A stretch of 64,000 nucleotides of DNA, taken from contig JAUXVN010000112.1 in the NCBI GenBank assembly GCA_030684555.1, positions 1 to 64,000 of the forward strand, read 5' to 3'. The position numbers were made by a program, and so were the translations under genes. The notes under the pieces are model-generated. The model was not told the DNA's origin and did not search any database. It worked only from the letters and a program-made list of their open reading frames with translations. Of this stretch, positions 1 through 8,569 are shown in pieces (the stretch's first letter is position 1; every line of letters begins with the position of its first letter). The DNA is from Ignavibacteria bacterium (GTDB taxonomy: Bacteria > Bacteroidota > Ignavibacteria > Ignavibacteriales > Ignavibacteriaceae).

Positions 1-992
1 GGCAATTGAATGGGTTAAATAAAAAGTTTCAATACCATTCAAAGTTAAACAGGTTGTTCAATTGACCTTCCAGGTTTTTGGAACGGTCTACCTAAGTTTC
101 AATACCATTCAAAGTTAAACAGGTTGTTCAATTTGGAGATATTAACCCACCAAAAGAGTTGATGAAAAGTTTCAATACCATTCAAAGTTAAACAGGTTGT
201 TCAATATTGAAGGGTTTAACCCTTCAAGAAGCCATAAAAGTTTCAATACCATTCAAAGTTAAACAGGTTGTTCAATTCTTTAGTGGAACTAAAGAGGTTA
301 AATCCTAAATTGTTTCAATACCATTCAAAGTTAAACAGGTTGTTCAATCAGACATACTTGAAAAAACTAAAAACCTCCACAGTTTCAATACCATTCAAAG
401 TTAAACAGGTTGTTCAATTCAAAACCGGAAATGCGACAGCGCCTTTTATTGTTTCAATACCATTCAAAGTTAAACAGGTTGTTCAATCCAAAGAAGCAAT
501 TACGCTTTGTATAGAAGCGATCAAGGTTTCAATACCATTCAAAGTTAAACAGGTTGTTCAATTTAAACCAGTTGATGAGGTCTTTCTGCAAAAAAAGTTT
601 CAATACCATTCAAAGTTAAACAGGTTGTTCAATATCCATTGCCGACAAGTGGCACGGCTATAGAAAGTTTCAATACCATTCAAAGTTAAACAGGTTGTTC
701 AATCGTATGAAAGACCAAGTCGGCAACGCACAATACCAAGTTTCAATACCATTCAAAGTTAAACAGGTTGTTCAATGGTTATCCCCGTCGGAACAACAAC
801 AAATATTTCAAAGTTTCAATACCATTCAAAGTTAAACAGGTTGTTCAATTGGAAGCCATGGGACTTTACTGGATTGTGGTAATGCAGTTTCAATACCATT
901 CAAAGTTAAACAGGTTGTTCAATATCCAAAAAGAGAGGAAAACTTTCCTATAGAAGTTTCAATACCATTCAAAGTTAAACAGGTTGTTCAAT
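1..992 (-). CRISPR. CRISPR array, type III-B, 14 repeats, truncated at left edge
   Basis: A 37-bp direct repeat (plus-strand form starts GTTTCAATACC and ends GTTGTTCAAT) occurs 14 times without visible change, starting at 26, 96, 169, 240, 312, 382, 451, 526, 597, 667, 740, 813, 887 and 956. The 13 complete spacers are 32-38 bp and all different. Bases 1-25 are part of a further spacer, so the array continues outside the window. On the minus strand each repeat ends in ATTGAAAC, the usual 8-nt handle left by Cas6 in type I-B/III systems. This suggests minus-strand transcription from a leader at 993-1245, co-directional with the cas genes. The absence of any degenerate repeat fits with the distal end lying off the window. 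Confidence 0.98.
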
Positions 993-1245
993 ACTAACAC
1001 CCGTAAAGTATTTATATTTAATAACTTAAACAATGTATTTTTGCGGTTAAATATTTTTATCGATAAGGATTAATTCTATTATAGAAATAGAAAAAAAGAG
1101 AAAAATTAATTTTAGAAAAAAAAACACTTTAAGTGGAATCTGTACCAAAAGTGGTTAAAGTAACCGAGATAAGCAGTTGTATTTAATAGCGATACACCTC
1201 TTTTTTGTTAGTTATTACAAAATAAAATGGAGTGCCGCAGATATA
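993..1245 (-). promoter_or_regulatory. Probable CRISPR leader
   Basis: This strongly AT-rich non-coding stretch lies between cas2 and the nearest repeat, on the side predicted to be upstream of the array. Position and composition fit a leader carrying the pre-crRNA promoter and the Cas1-Cas2 integration site. I could not pick a convincing -35/-10 or -33/-7 pair, and no ORF is supported here. Confidence 0.6.
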
Positions 1246-1527
1246 TCAAACAAGATAAAAAAGGGGGTCAACTGTAAAAGATTTTCCCCCAAGCACAAAT
1301 GATTTTTGGATACAACTCCGGCATATTTGATAAAAACGGATGTTGTCTCCCGGTTCCAGTAAGTTTTCGAAGGATTTTATTTCGTAGATTATTTTATTAC
1401 GTTGTTCATTTGTCAACCGCATTTCAACTGAACCATCTTGTACAGAATACCCATAACCGAGCAGAAGTTTTCTTAATTTATAACGGGTAGTGTTTTTTTT
1501 AATTTGATAAAGTACCAGTATTAACAT
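1246..1527 (-). CDS. cas2: CRISPR-associated protein Cas2, lacking the usual catalytic Asp
   Basis: This 93-residue protein has the size and pattern of Cas2, the dimer that bridges two Cas1 dimers during spacer integration. The first strand reads MLILVLYQIKK, where most Cas2 proteins have an Asp (YDI). Here codon 8 is CAA (Gln). The second strand (GYSVQDGSVEMRLT) is the usual Cas2 sequence. Cas2 nuclease activity is not needed for adaptation in the systems tested, so a structural role remains plausible. It starts 2 nt after the RT-cas1 stop, so the two are probably co-translated, and it is the last gene before the array. Confidence 0.9.
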   Translation of the reverse strand: MLILVLYQIKKNTTRYKLRKLLLGYGYSVQDGSVEMRLTNEQRNKIIYEIKSFENLLEPGDNIRFYQICRSCIQKSFVLGGKSFTVDPLFYLV

Positions 1528-1529
1528 TT

Positions 1530-3743
1530 TTAAGTCTCCAATTTAGTTGGAAAGTAGTCTGAAGAATTGCCTTTTATAAATTGAGCAAATTGCTGCACCT
1601 GAAGATTCAGGCATCTTCGATAATCAACTTTGAAGCCTGTTTGTTTGTGCAAGACACGCTGGTGCATTTTAAATTCGAAGTGTTTAATAAAGATTTTTCT
1701 TGCTTTGGGTGTGAGATAACAAGGTGTTCCAATTTCCTTTTCAAAGAAGAAATCTTTATAAGTTAAAATTTTATGATTAATTAGATTTAATACCAGTGAA
1801 TCAATAACAAATCTGAATTCTTCTATAAGATCGCTTGCTAATGCCGGATGTCCGCTTTTTACAGCATGAAAAAGACCACAATATGGGTTTAAATTGTTTA
1901 CTTTGATGAATGAGTAAATGTTGCTTAGCAGCATAGTATAACCAAAACTTAACAAACTGTTTACTTGATCAAGCGGAGGGTGTTTTGTTCGTCTGAAACG
2001 TTTTGTAAAAAAACCGGTATCAACTTTGAATAAAGTTCCGAATACATTAAAATAGGCAGCGGCAGAAACGCCCTCTAAACCACGTACATCTTCAATATCT
2101 TGAACTTGCTCAACCCTTGATAAAACCTTTTTCATATATGCAATACGCAATTCCAGGGTTTTGTCATTTTTACCTCTTGCATAACGCATTAAAATAATAC
2201 GCTGATTATTGATTTTTGTTTTGACGATGGTTTTGGCAAAGTTTAGAGTGAAGGATTTGTCGAAACTGCGAAGTAGTTGTATTCGTTCAACATCAATATT
2301 GTTAGAAAATGTTGACTCTATTGTACCATAATACTTTCCGGTACCAGAAAGCAGAGTAATTGCAATTCTGTTTTTTAAGGCATGCTGCATTACAGCGGGT
2401 GTGATAATAGAGTTTCCGAAGAGGATTATTGAAGAGATTTTCATTAAAGGAATATCAAGTATTTCAACATCTTCTTTTTCAATTATCAACCGGTTCCCTT
2501 CTTTTTTTATGAAACATCCGTTTTCTTGAACATAAAGTGTTCTATTAAGAGAAATTAAATGTTCCGGAATTTCAAAACCGGAGGTATCTTCATCAACAGA
2601 TTCCATATCTTCTTCACCGGTAAATTTTTCTTTAATTTCTGCTTCAAGGATATCTTCTTTTTCTAAAGTACTCTTATCCATTGAATTTAGAAATTCTTCT
2701 ACCGAAACTCCTTTTTCCATCAAGGCGTCAAGGAATGCAGAGCCGAGGACGGTTGATTTTAATGTTTCACTAGATGAAGTTTTCTCAACTTCTGCCGACT
2801 TAACTTTACTTGTTATCTTTTCTATAGTTAATACTGTATCGGGGCTTAACTTTTGTTTGCTTCCACGAGGTATGGGAGAACTTGTATCTTTTGAGGAGCC
2901 GGGCACTACTATAGAATTGAGGAAAACATAACCAAGATACTTGAAACCTTGTTCAAAATTAACAATAGAAGTTTTTTCTAAATTTAGTTCAAGGTTTAAT
3001 TCATTAAGAAATTGTTTTGACAGCTCAAGTGCTTCCTCTGCTTCAGGTTTATCTTTTGCCAAAATGAGGAAGTCATCTGCATAACGAACAAGTTTTAAAC
3101 CTTTTTCATTAATTTTCTCATCAAATTCATCAAGATAAAGGTTCGCTAATAAGGGGGAGATAACAGACCCCTGCACTAACCCCCTTTTTATTTGTTTCTT
3201 CTTATTTTTAACAATACAAGAAGGTTCAATAAATATTTTTAATAGTGAAATCACATTTTTATCACTTATAAGATTCTGAAGCTTATGGAGAATGACTTTA
3301 TGGTCAACGGTATCAAAAAAGAGTTTTATATCTGCATCAAGTATCCATCGATAACCGGAATTGTAGTAAGAACAAATCTTTCTTACAGCGTCTTCTCTGG
3401 AAATTCCTTTTCTAAAACCAAAACTTGAACTTTCAAATTCTTTATCAAATATCGGATTTAGAATAATATATGCTGCTGACTGAACGATTCTGTCCCGCAC
3501 TGCGAATACAGAAAGTAAGCGGTGAGAACCGTTTTCTTTTTTCTTCTCAAAAAAAATAACAGGTTGAGGAGAATACCTTTTCTGCTTTAACTCTATGTTC
3601 AAGCTGTTAATATTATTCTCAAGTTCATCTTCAAATTGTTCAATAGATTGGTTGTCGAACCCTGAACATCCGTCATTTTCTTTGACCCGGAAAAAGCCAT
3701 TGATTAAAGAATTTTTTGAAATAATCTTCTCATAAAGGCTCAT
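1530..3743 (-). CDS. cas1: Reverse transcriptase-Cas1 fusion protein
   Basis: This protein of 737 residues is a fusion of reverse transcriptase and Cas1. The N-terminal part (about 1-275) is an RT of the group II intron-like class, with the motif-4-like stretch QGSVISPLLANLYL and the catalytic YADD at about 221-224. A polar, low-complexity linker (about 280-395) follows, then a full Cas1 domain with the expected metal ligands E557, H626 and D638 (HAVKSGHPALASDLIEEFR region). RT-Cas1 proteins are known to capture spacers from RNA. There is no fused Cas6 domain, and Cas6 is encoded separately upstream. The start chosen is the ATG at 3743, because GGGAG lies 7 nt before it. An in-frame TTG 33 nt upstream has no such site. 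All catalytic residues look intact. Confidence 0.95.
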   Translation of the reverse strand: MSLYEKIISKNSLINGFFRVKENDGCSGFDNQSIEQFEDELENNINSLNIELKQKRYSPQPVIFFEKKKENGSHRLLSVFAVRDRIVQSAAYIILNPIFDKEFESSSFGFRKGISREDAVRKICSYYNSGYRWILDADIKLFFDTVDHKVILHKLQNLISDKNVISLLKIFIEPSCIVKNKKKQIKRGLVQGSVISPLLANLYLDEFDEKINEKGLKLVRYADDFLILAKDKPEAEEALELSKQFLNELNLELNLEKTSIVNFEQGFKYLGYVFLNSIVVPGSSKDTSSPIPRGSKQKLSPDTVLTIEKITSKVKSAEVEKTSSSETLKSTVLGSAFLDALMEKGVSVEEFLNSMDKSTLEKEDILEAEIKEKFTGEEDMESVDEDTSGFEIPEHLISLNRTLYVQENGCFIKKEGNRLIIEKEDVEILDIPLMKISSIILFGNSIITPAVMQHALKNRIAITLLSGTGKYYGTIESTFSNNIDVERIQLLRSFDKSFTLNFAKTIVKTKINNQRIILMRYARGKNDKTLELRIAYMKKVLSRVEQVQDIEDVRGLEGVSAAAYFNVFGTLFKVDTGFFTKRFRRTKHPPLDQVNSLLSFGYTMLLSNIYSFIKVNNLNPYCGLFHAVKSGHPALASDLIEEFRFVIDSLVLNLINHKILTYKDFFFEKEIGTPCYLTPKARKIFIKHFEFKMHQRVLHKQTGFKVDYRRCLNLQVQQFAQFIKGNSSDYFPTKLET

Positions 3744-3810
3744 AATAACTCTCCCAAATACAGTTAATTTTATCAAAATTGATAGTGTTTTCTCAATCTA
3801 AAATAAATTA

Positions 3811-3864
3811 TGGGGTTGATAGTAGCTATCGGTTAAATCCGGTACATAAAACACCACAACCCCA
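3811..3864 (-). other. Inverted-repeat element upstream of RT-cas1
   Basis: The 207-nt gap between cas6 and RT-cas1 contains an 8-bp perfect inverted repeat, TGGGGTTG (3811-3818) with CAACCCCA (3857-3864). It encloses a smaller hairpin, GATAG-TAG-CTATC (3818-3830). A further CCAGAT/ATCTGG hairpin lies at 3898-3916. This could be a folded 5' leader of the RT-cas1 message, a processing site, or chance in AT-rich DNA. Confidence 0.3.
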
Positions 3865-3950
3865 AAAATTGAAGGATTTCCTACATATAACTATTTTCCA
3901 GATTACAAAAATCTGGCAGTCAATTTGTCAAAGAACGGAATGGAAATAAA

Positions 3951-4856
3951 TTAGGAGACGATTTCGTAATTTCCGAAACCGTAAACAGTTTCTGTTCCTA
4001 TGTGCAGATATTCCCCTAAACGGAGCATGGGTAAAAACTCAAGAATATTTCCGTAAAAAAGAAGTTCTCCTTTAAAACCGATTAACTGCTTACCAGAAAT
4101 TTTCATATTTATTTTTTCAATATTCCTTGAATCCATTTCGATTTCTTTTGCAGCATTAAAAATAATCGAGTAGACTTCTTCATTAAAAATACCGGTGCAA
4201 TAGATAGATTGAAGTATAGTCAGCCGTTTATATAGTGCAACAAAGAAATACGGAATATCTCTATTGTCGTTCATCAACAATCGGCTTTGATTGTTGCTAA
4301 GTTTAATTTCAGCCGGAGTAATGAAGTTTAACTTAATTTGTTTACCCGGATTATATTCGGGGATATTTTTTAAGGAAAGAGGATTATACTTTCCTGTTTT
4401 ACTTCGGCGGGTTTTACCGTTAATTAAGACTTTTTCAATTTTAAATTTACCGCAGCCATTTAGGCTGGTAATTCCAAATCCGGAATTATTTCCTAAGTAT
4501 TCAACTGCATTAATAAATTGCGTAATATAGTCACACATATATCCGACAAGTATTATTCGCATGGAAAAAGTATCTTGAATGTCTAATTTCATTTTGTCAG
4601 TATCGGGTGGCTCTATAACGTAACCACGGGGTGGTTCTTTACTGATTTTTAATATTTTATACTCTTCTTCCGAAAGGGTGTTTGACCAAATTTTTTTTAT
4701 CTGTTCATCACCTAAAGTTTTGTGCAAAGCGTTACCAAGTGATTGCCTTAATAAATACCCTTTTTGAAGTTTTGGCGGAAGTATAATCTTTTCGGTTACT
4801 TTTAATTTGAAGTCAAGGGTAGTAAAGTAAAGTTTGTGTAGTGCTTGTAGTTCCAT
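3951..4856 (-). CDS. cas6: CRISPR RNA processing endoribonuclease Cas6
   Basis: This 301-residue RAMP-fold protein should cut pre-crRNA within the repeat to leave the ATTGAAAC handle. The C-terminal part holds the Cas6 glycine-rich segment and final motif (GFKGELLFYGN, then GTETVYGFGNYEI), which is diagnostic. His45, in RQSLGNALHKTLG, sits where the catalytic His of many Cas6 proteins lies; that assignment is inference. It is transcribed in the same direction as the neighbours but stands apart, about 240 nt after the VWA lipoprotein gene and about 200 nt before RT-cas1, so it may have its own promoter. The ATG start fits the family length. Confidence 0.88.
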   Translation of the reverse strand: MELQALHKLYFTTLDFKLKVTEKIILPPKLQKGYLLRQSLGNALHKTLGDEQIKKIWSNTLSEEEYKILKISKEPPRGYVIEPPDTDKMKLDIQDTFSMRIILVGYMCDYITQFINAVEYLGNNSGFGITSLNGCGKFKIEKVLINGKTRRSKTGKYNPLSLKNIPEYNPGKQIKLNFITPAEIKLSNNQSRLLMNDNRDIPYFFVALYKRLTILQSIYCTGIFNEEVYSIIFNAAKEIEMDSRNIEKINMKISGKQLIGFKGELLFYGNILEFLPMLRLGEYLHIGTETVYGFGNYEIVS

Positions 4857-4980
4857 TTTTACCGCTGAATTTTAATATTTCAATTTATCTAAGAGATTTG
4901 ATTTATAAACCATTTTGTCACACGAATCAGAGATTATCAAATAAATAATTCAAGTGAACGAGTACCGGGAGAAAAGGTGA

Positions 4981-5013
4981 AGTCCTTGAATATTTGATGG
5001 ATTTTCAAGGACT
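4981..5013 (-). terminator. Hairpin after the cmr/VWA gene block
   Basis: A perfect 10-bp inverted repeat, AGTCCTTGAA (4981-4990) with TTCAAGGACT (5004-5013), lies between the VWA lipoprotein stop and the cas6 start. On the minus strand a T-rich stretch follows only after a few bases, so this is a weak terminator or attenuator candidate separating the effector operon from cas6. Confidence 0.45.
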
Positions 5014-5097
5014 ACGACTAAAAAAGATTATGAGCATATATTTTAAGGCATAATTGAGTCCCAAATAAATTAAAATAGTTACAGTTTAATTTAATCA

Positions 5098-5850
5098 CTA
5101 TTCATCAAACCTTATAAGCGAAGCACCATAGTTATGAGATTGAAGTGAAGCACCCGTAGTTTTGAAATACTTCAACCAAAAATCTTTAATCCGGTTATAT
5201 TTGTTAGTATTACTATGGAAAGCGCCAACAATATATATTTTTACATTAGCTAAATCCGGAATAAGGTTAGCACTCTTTTCGTTATTAATTATCCGCAAAG
5301 TGTTTTTATCGGATAAAATATCATTTTCAAAATTATACTGCTTTGAATCTTCTATCATATCTGAAAAAACAACTAAGATTTTTCTTTGTTGTGGATAGGA
5401 TTTAAAAACTCTTTCAGCAATTTGAAGGGAGCTTAGAATTTCAGTGCTGTTAATTTTTTTGGGAGGATTAAATAATACCATATTTACAGATGCCATAATT
5501 GAATCTCTTATAGTTCTAAAAAGCGAATCTGTCTGTTTTTTTGCAATTTTAAGAAATAATTCAGTGTCTGTTTTTGGAGTAACATTATTAAACTCAAAAT
5601 TAAGTGACATTGTAATATCCGAGACAGATCTCTCGGTTATAAGGGAGGTATAAATTGCATCACCCCCCTGCATGGTATTTAGGATAATTTTAAAATTATC
5701 AAGATAATTTTTTCTGGTTTCATAATTATTTGTTGTTTCAGATAAATCAAAAAGAACACAGACGATTTTCTTTTCTACATTACTATCTTTATCACTGCAT
5801 GAAACAAACAGAAAAGAAAATATTAAAAAATTTAGGGCAAAAAATTTCAT
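5098..5850 (-). CDS. von Willebrand A-like lipoprotein in the CRISPR locus, function unknown
   Basis: This protein of 250 residues begins with a lipoprotein signal (hydrophobic 1-17, lipobox LFVSC, Cys18), so the mature protein should be lipid-anchored outside the cytoplasm. The rest looks like a single von Willebrand A fold. The MIDAS pieces are all present: DLSETT (D35, S37, T39), T136 and D164 in VVFSDM. Its ATG overlaps the stop of the upstream membrane-protein gene (ATGA), which implies coupled translation and a shared task. I do not know this protein from described type III ancillary genes. An external metal-dependent adhesion domain next to a CorA-type effector suggests a membrane-level role, but that is inference. 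The hydrophobic start and lipobox are clear; the VWA call is from motif reading only. Confidence 0.65.
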   Translation of the reverse strand: MKFFALNFLIFSFLFVSCSDKDSNVEKKIVCVLFDLSETTNNYETRKNYLDNFKIILNTMQGGDAIYTSLITERSVSDITMSLNFEFNNVTPKTDTELFLKIAKKQTDSLFRTIRDSIMASVNMVLFNPPKKINSTEILSSLQIAERVFKSYPQQRKILVVFSDMIEDSKQYNFENDILSDKNTLRIINNEKSANLIPDLANVKIYIVGAFHSNTNKYNRIKDFWLKYFKTTGASLQSHNYGASLIRFDE

Positions 5851-6965
5851 ATAGTACCCATATTATTTTTATCCAATTCTTCACAATGCCAATCTAAAAC
5901 AATCAGTTCGGTAGGAATCTCCGGTGCGTTAAGTTCTTTTTTAAAACAAGGGGGAAAATCACTTCTATACGCCAAATTAGTTGCTTTATAGGACTTCATC
6001 AACCATTCAGTGTTTTCTTTAATAGAATTAGCCTCAGCGAGAAGTTTTTGATGAGTTTTAGCTCTAAGGTGCATAATATTTTGATAATCTTTATCTGTTC
6101 TCTCAACTTCATCTGCGGCCATCTTAACTTCTTTTTCATCTTGATTGAATTCTTTAAGGGTATTTTTATAAATCTTTTTAGCTTGTTTATAGATATCTCC
6201 TTCCGGGTGTGCTGCAAAAAAAGATATTACAGATGCCCCAATAAAAAAACCTATATTAATAATATAAAACCATACACTTAAATTTGTGTTTGCTTCGTCA
6301 AGATGCAACTCATTCATAATTCCGGTAGCTTTGAAAAAAACTGATCTCATTTCTGAGATAACAAAAAGTACACCTAAAGCTCCAAGGGGTAAAACAATAA
6401 GCCATATATTATCAATAGTTGTTCTTCTCTCCTGCTTTAAAAGATAACCAAACCAATAGGCTAAAATTGGAAGAAGAAATCCAATACCCGCCGCAAGAAT
6501 ATTAGTTGCCATTTCACTTTCACCAAACTGCTGGAAAATCATCCGGTTAATGAAAAATTCAGATATTCCAATAATGAACAGCAATATGAATTCTAGTGAT
6601 TTATCCAATGGAGGTGGTTTAAATGTATTAAGTTTTTCTTTAGCTGCTTTGTATTCATGAAATGAATCTTCTTTCTCCTTGGTGAGTTTTTCTAGATTTG
6701 CATCAGCTCTAATGTCTTCACTTTTTGCTTCACAAAATTTTGGTTTGAGTTTCATGTCAAGTTTTTTCCACTTTTCGACAATTTCAGCGATTAAACTTTC
6801 GCCAAGATGAAAAAGCTCTTCTTCAAATGAGGCTCTTTCAAGCTGCCCGGATTTTGGTTCACTACTCTTTAGTTCTTTAGCGAAAGGCCAAAATTTCCAT
6901 CTCCAATTACGGGCATCTTTTTTTGCTCTACAATTAACACTCCGATAAGTATAATTATTTTTCAT
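5847..6965 (-). CDS. Four-helix membrane protein with flanking coiled coils, CRISPR-embedded, function unknown
   Basis: This product has 372 residues from the ATG at 6965, which is preceded by AAAGGA with good spacing. An upstream in-frame TTG and another ATG lack such a site. The layout is an N-terminal charged, helical region (about 40-115), four membrane helices (about 124-144, 152-176, 185-205 and 229-251), then a second long charged helix (about 255-325) that looks like a coiled coil, and a short tail. Both ends are probably cytoplasmic. It follows cmr6 by 84 nt and overlaps the VWA lipoprotein gene by 4 nt, so the pair probably forms one unit. I recognise no family. Membrane topology plus coiled coils would suit a sensor, pore or scaffold that couples cytoplasmic Cmr activity to the periplasmic VWA protein. 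Confidence 0.65.
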   Translation of the reverse strand: MKNNYTYRSVNCRAKKDARNWRWKFWPFAKELKSSEPKSGQLERASFEEELFHLGESLIAEIVEKWKKLDMKLKPKFCEAKSEDIRADANLEKLTKEKEDSFHEYKAAKEKLNTFKPPPLDKSLEFILLFIIGISEFFINRMIFQQFGESEMATNILAAGIGFLLPILAYWFGYLLKQERRTTIDNIWLIVLPLGALGVLFVISEMRSVFFKATGIMNELHLDEANTNLSVWFYIINIGFFIGASVISFFAAHPEGDIYKQAKKIYKNTLKEFNQDEKEVKMAADEVERTDKDYQNIMHLRAKTHQKLLAEANSIKENTEWLMKSYKATNLAYRSDFPPCFKKELNAPEIPTELIVLDWHCEELDKNNMGTI

Positions 6966-7048
6966 GGGTTTATCCTTTGTTATGTTAAATAAAATGACCG
7001 TAACCAACATTGCGTTTTGCGCAGATACCAAAATATTCAATTAGTGTT

Positions 7049-8179
7049 TCACGGCATTAAAACTTGAAAACTAATCTCCGACTTTTCGCTTAAATGATCG
7101 GTCTGAATTTTAATTATCACTTGGTCTCCTTTTTTCAATTCGCCTTCGTAGCCTTTCTTTCTTAACTTTTCATAAACGTTTTGTGTTTTCTTACTTACTG
7201 AACAGTCCTTTTCATCTTTAGAGAAACTAAAGCAAGCATAGTTACCACTTAATCCGGTGAAAATAGCATCCAATCTATCATCCTTTTTTAATTTAACACC
7301 TTCTGGAATTCTATGTATAGGCACTAGAGCACTGTTATGCACATTATTTCTATTGTTTTCAGGATTATTGCTTTGACTAAGATTAATATTATCAATAAAC
7401 TGTCCATAACCAACATTCGTTTTCGCCCCCACACCAAGGTCCAAAAGAATTTGTTTGATTAATTCTAATTTAATTTTTTTTGAAATAGGCTCATCAGATA
7501 ATCTAAAATTAAATTTAAATGTAACTTGAGGAAGGACTTTCATAAATTGAATAGGAACTGGATTTTTTAATGGATTATCGTGCGGGGTTATATAATCATT
7601 AGCAAGAAATTTTCCATTTTCATTTTGCGAATTTGTTGGAAAAGCGTCAAAGAAAATATCACGTTTAGAAAATGGTATATAATCATCTAGGGCATCTTTT
7701 CCTACAAAGATCATCTTAACAAATGGAGAATTTTTACCACCTTCAAAAACCTTTATTAATTTTTCATCAAGTAATTTTTTTTCTTCGTCTGTAAGTATTG
7801 ATTTACGGATCCCTTCAACTAATTCTCTAATAATGCTTTTTGCATATTCACCCTCGGCTTTTTCACAAGCGTCTCTTAAAACACCCTTAACCGAAGAGCC
7901 TGGAATACACGGCAAGCCGGTGGTATAATCAAAAAAGAAACCCAATTTAAGCTCATTTTCCTGATTACCAATTTCATGGTTATAACCCGAGCCAATAAGT
8001 AAACCGGGATAGATAGTAGTTAGCTCAAAGTGATCTATTCCAAAATGTATTTCACTTTCATTGTAATCTAGTTTCAGGTTATACAGATCATTGTTTTTAA
8101 AATTCGTTTTAGGTTTTCCATTTTCAAACACAAGTTGTTTGAAATACTCTTTATAAAATAGGAATCCGGCGTTTCTCAT
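7049..8179 (-). CDS. cmr6: Type III-B RAMP protein Cmr6
   Basis: This 376-residue protein has the Cas7-like RAMP signature of Cmr6: GLPCIPGSSVKGVLRDACE near 110 and a glycine-rich block LLDLGVGAKTNVGYGQF near 245-260. Cmr6 caps the Cmr backbone next to Cmr1 near the 3' end of the crRNA. The C-terminal 100 residues (from about 275) form an extra basic extension, possibly an OB- or S1-like fold (KLKKDDRLDAIFTGLSG), which is an inference. The gene sits 4 nt after cmr5 and before the membrane/VWA pair, in operon with the other cmr genes. Confidence 0.9.
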   Translation of the reverse strand: MRNAGFLFYKEYFKQLVFENGKPKTNFKNNDLYNLKLDYNESEIHFGIDHFELTTIYPGLLIGSGYNHEIGNQENELKLGFFFDYTTGLPCIPGSSVKGVLRDACEKAEGEYAKSIIRELVEGIRKSILTDEEKKLLDEKLIKVFEGGKNSPFVKMIFVGKDALDDYIPFSKRDIFFDAFPTNSQNENGKFLANDYITPHDNPLKNPVPIQFMKVLPQVTFKFNFRLSDEPISKKIKLELIKQILLDLGVGAKTNVGYGQFIDNINLSQSNNPENNRNNVHNSALVPIHRIPEGVKLKKDDRLDAIFTGLSGNYACFSFSKDEKDCSVSKKTQNVYEKLRKKGYEGELKKGDQVIIKIQTDHLSEKSEISFQVLMP

Positions 8180-8183
8180 ATTA

Positions 8184-8567
8184 TTACTCTTTTTGTTTGA
8201 AAGTTCTTAATGCTAATTTTAATGCGATTAGAGTAGTAGAAATTTGTTTTTCGTATTTATCGATTTCTGCTTTGTTAGTACCATTATGAGTCCCTGATAA
8301 AACATAGTTGAGCAATTTTTCATTAGATGCAGTACCTAATAGCGTTTTGACTATTGCCTTAAGTAGATTCCTTCTTTTATCTACACTGCCGGATTGCTCA
8401 TTTGAGTAAAAGGCAAGGGTTGCAAGCAAACCGGATTGTATAATACTTGCACCCATTGAAGAAATATAACCTTTGTATTCTTTATCCACTTTACCGGCTT
8501 CTGCCATTCCACTGTCAGTAATGGCATCTAATGCTTTTGGAATTAATTCGTTTACTTTTTTATTCAT
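8184..8567 (-). CDS. cmr5: Type III-B small subunit Cmr5
   Basis: This small, helix-rich protein of 127 residues has the Cmr5 pattern: an N-terminal helix with IPKALDAI, a central GYISSMGASIIQSGLLATLAFYS segment and a final helix with LALRTFKQKE. Cmr5 subunits stack along the groove of the Cmr complex and contact target RNA. The length is normal. It lies between cmr4 (2-nt gap) and cmr6 (4-nt gap), which itself supports the call. Confidence 0.9.
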   Translation of the reverse strand: MNKKVNELIPKALDAITDSGMAEAGKVDKEYKGYISSMGASIIQSGLLATLAFYSNEQSGSVDKRRNLLKAIVKTLLGTASNEKLLNYVLSGTHNGTNKAEIDKYEKQISTTLIALKLALRTFKQKE

Positions 8568-8569
8568 GT

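Noticed and set aside
268-953. Two plus-strand reading frames across the array
   Set aside because: They are translations of CRISPR repeats; the recurring FQYHSKLNRLFN and VSIPFKVKQVVQ segments come from the repeat itself.
1299-1490. Plus-strand frame opposite cas2
   Set aside because: It lies wholly within cas2 in antisense, with no recognisable protein pattern. The same applies to the other short frames opposite or within large genes throughout the window.
1530-3743. Group II intron reverse transcriptase
   Set aside because: The RT lacks maturase and endonuclease domains, has no intron RNA around it and is fused in frame to a complete Cas1.
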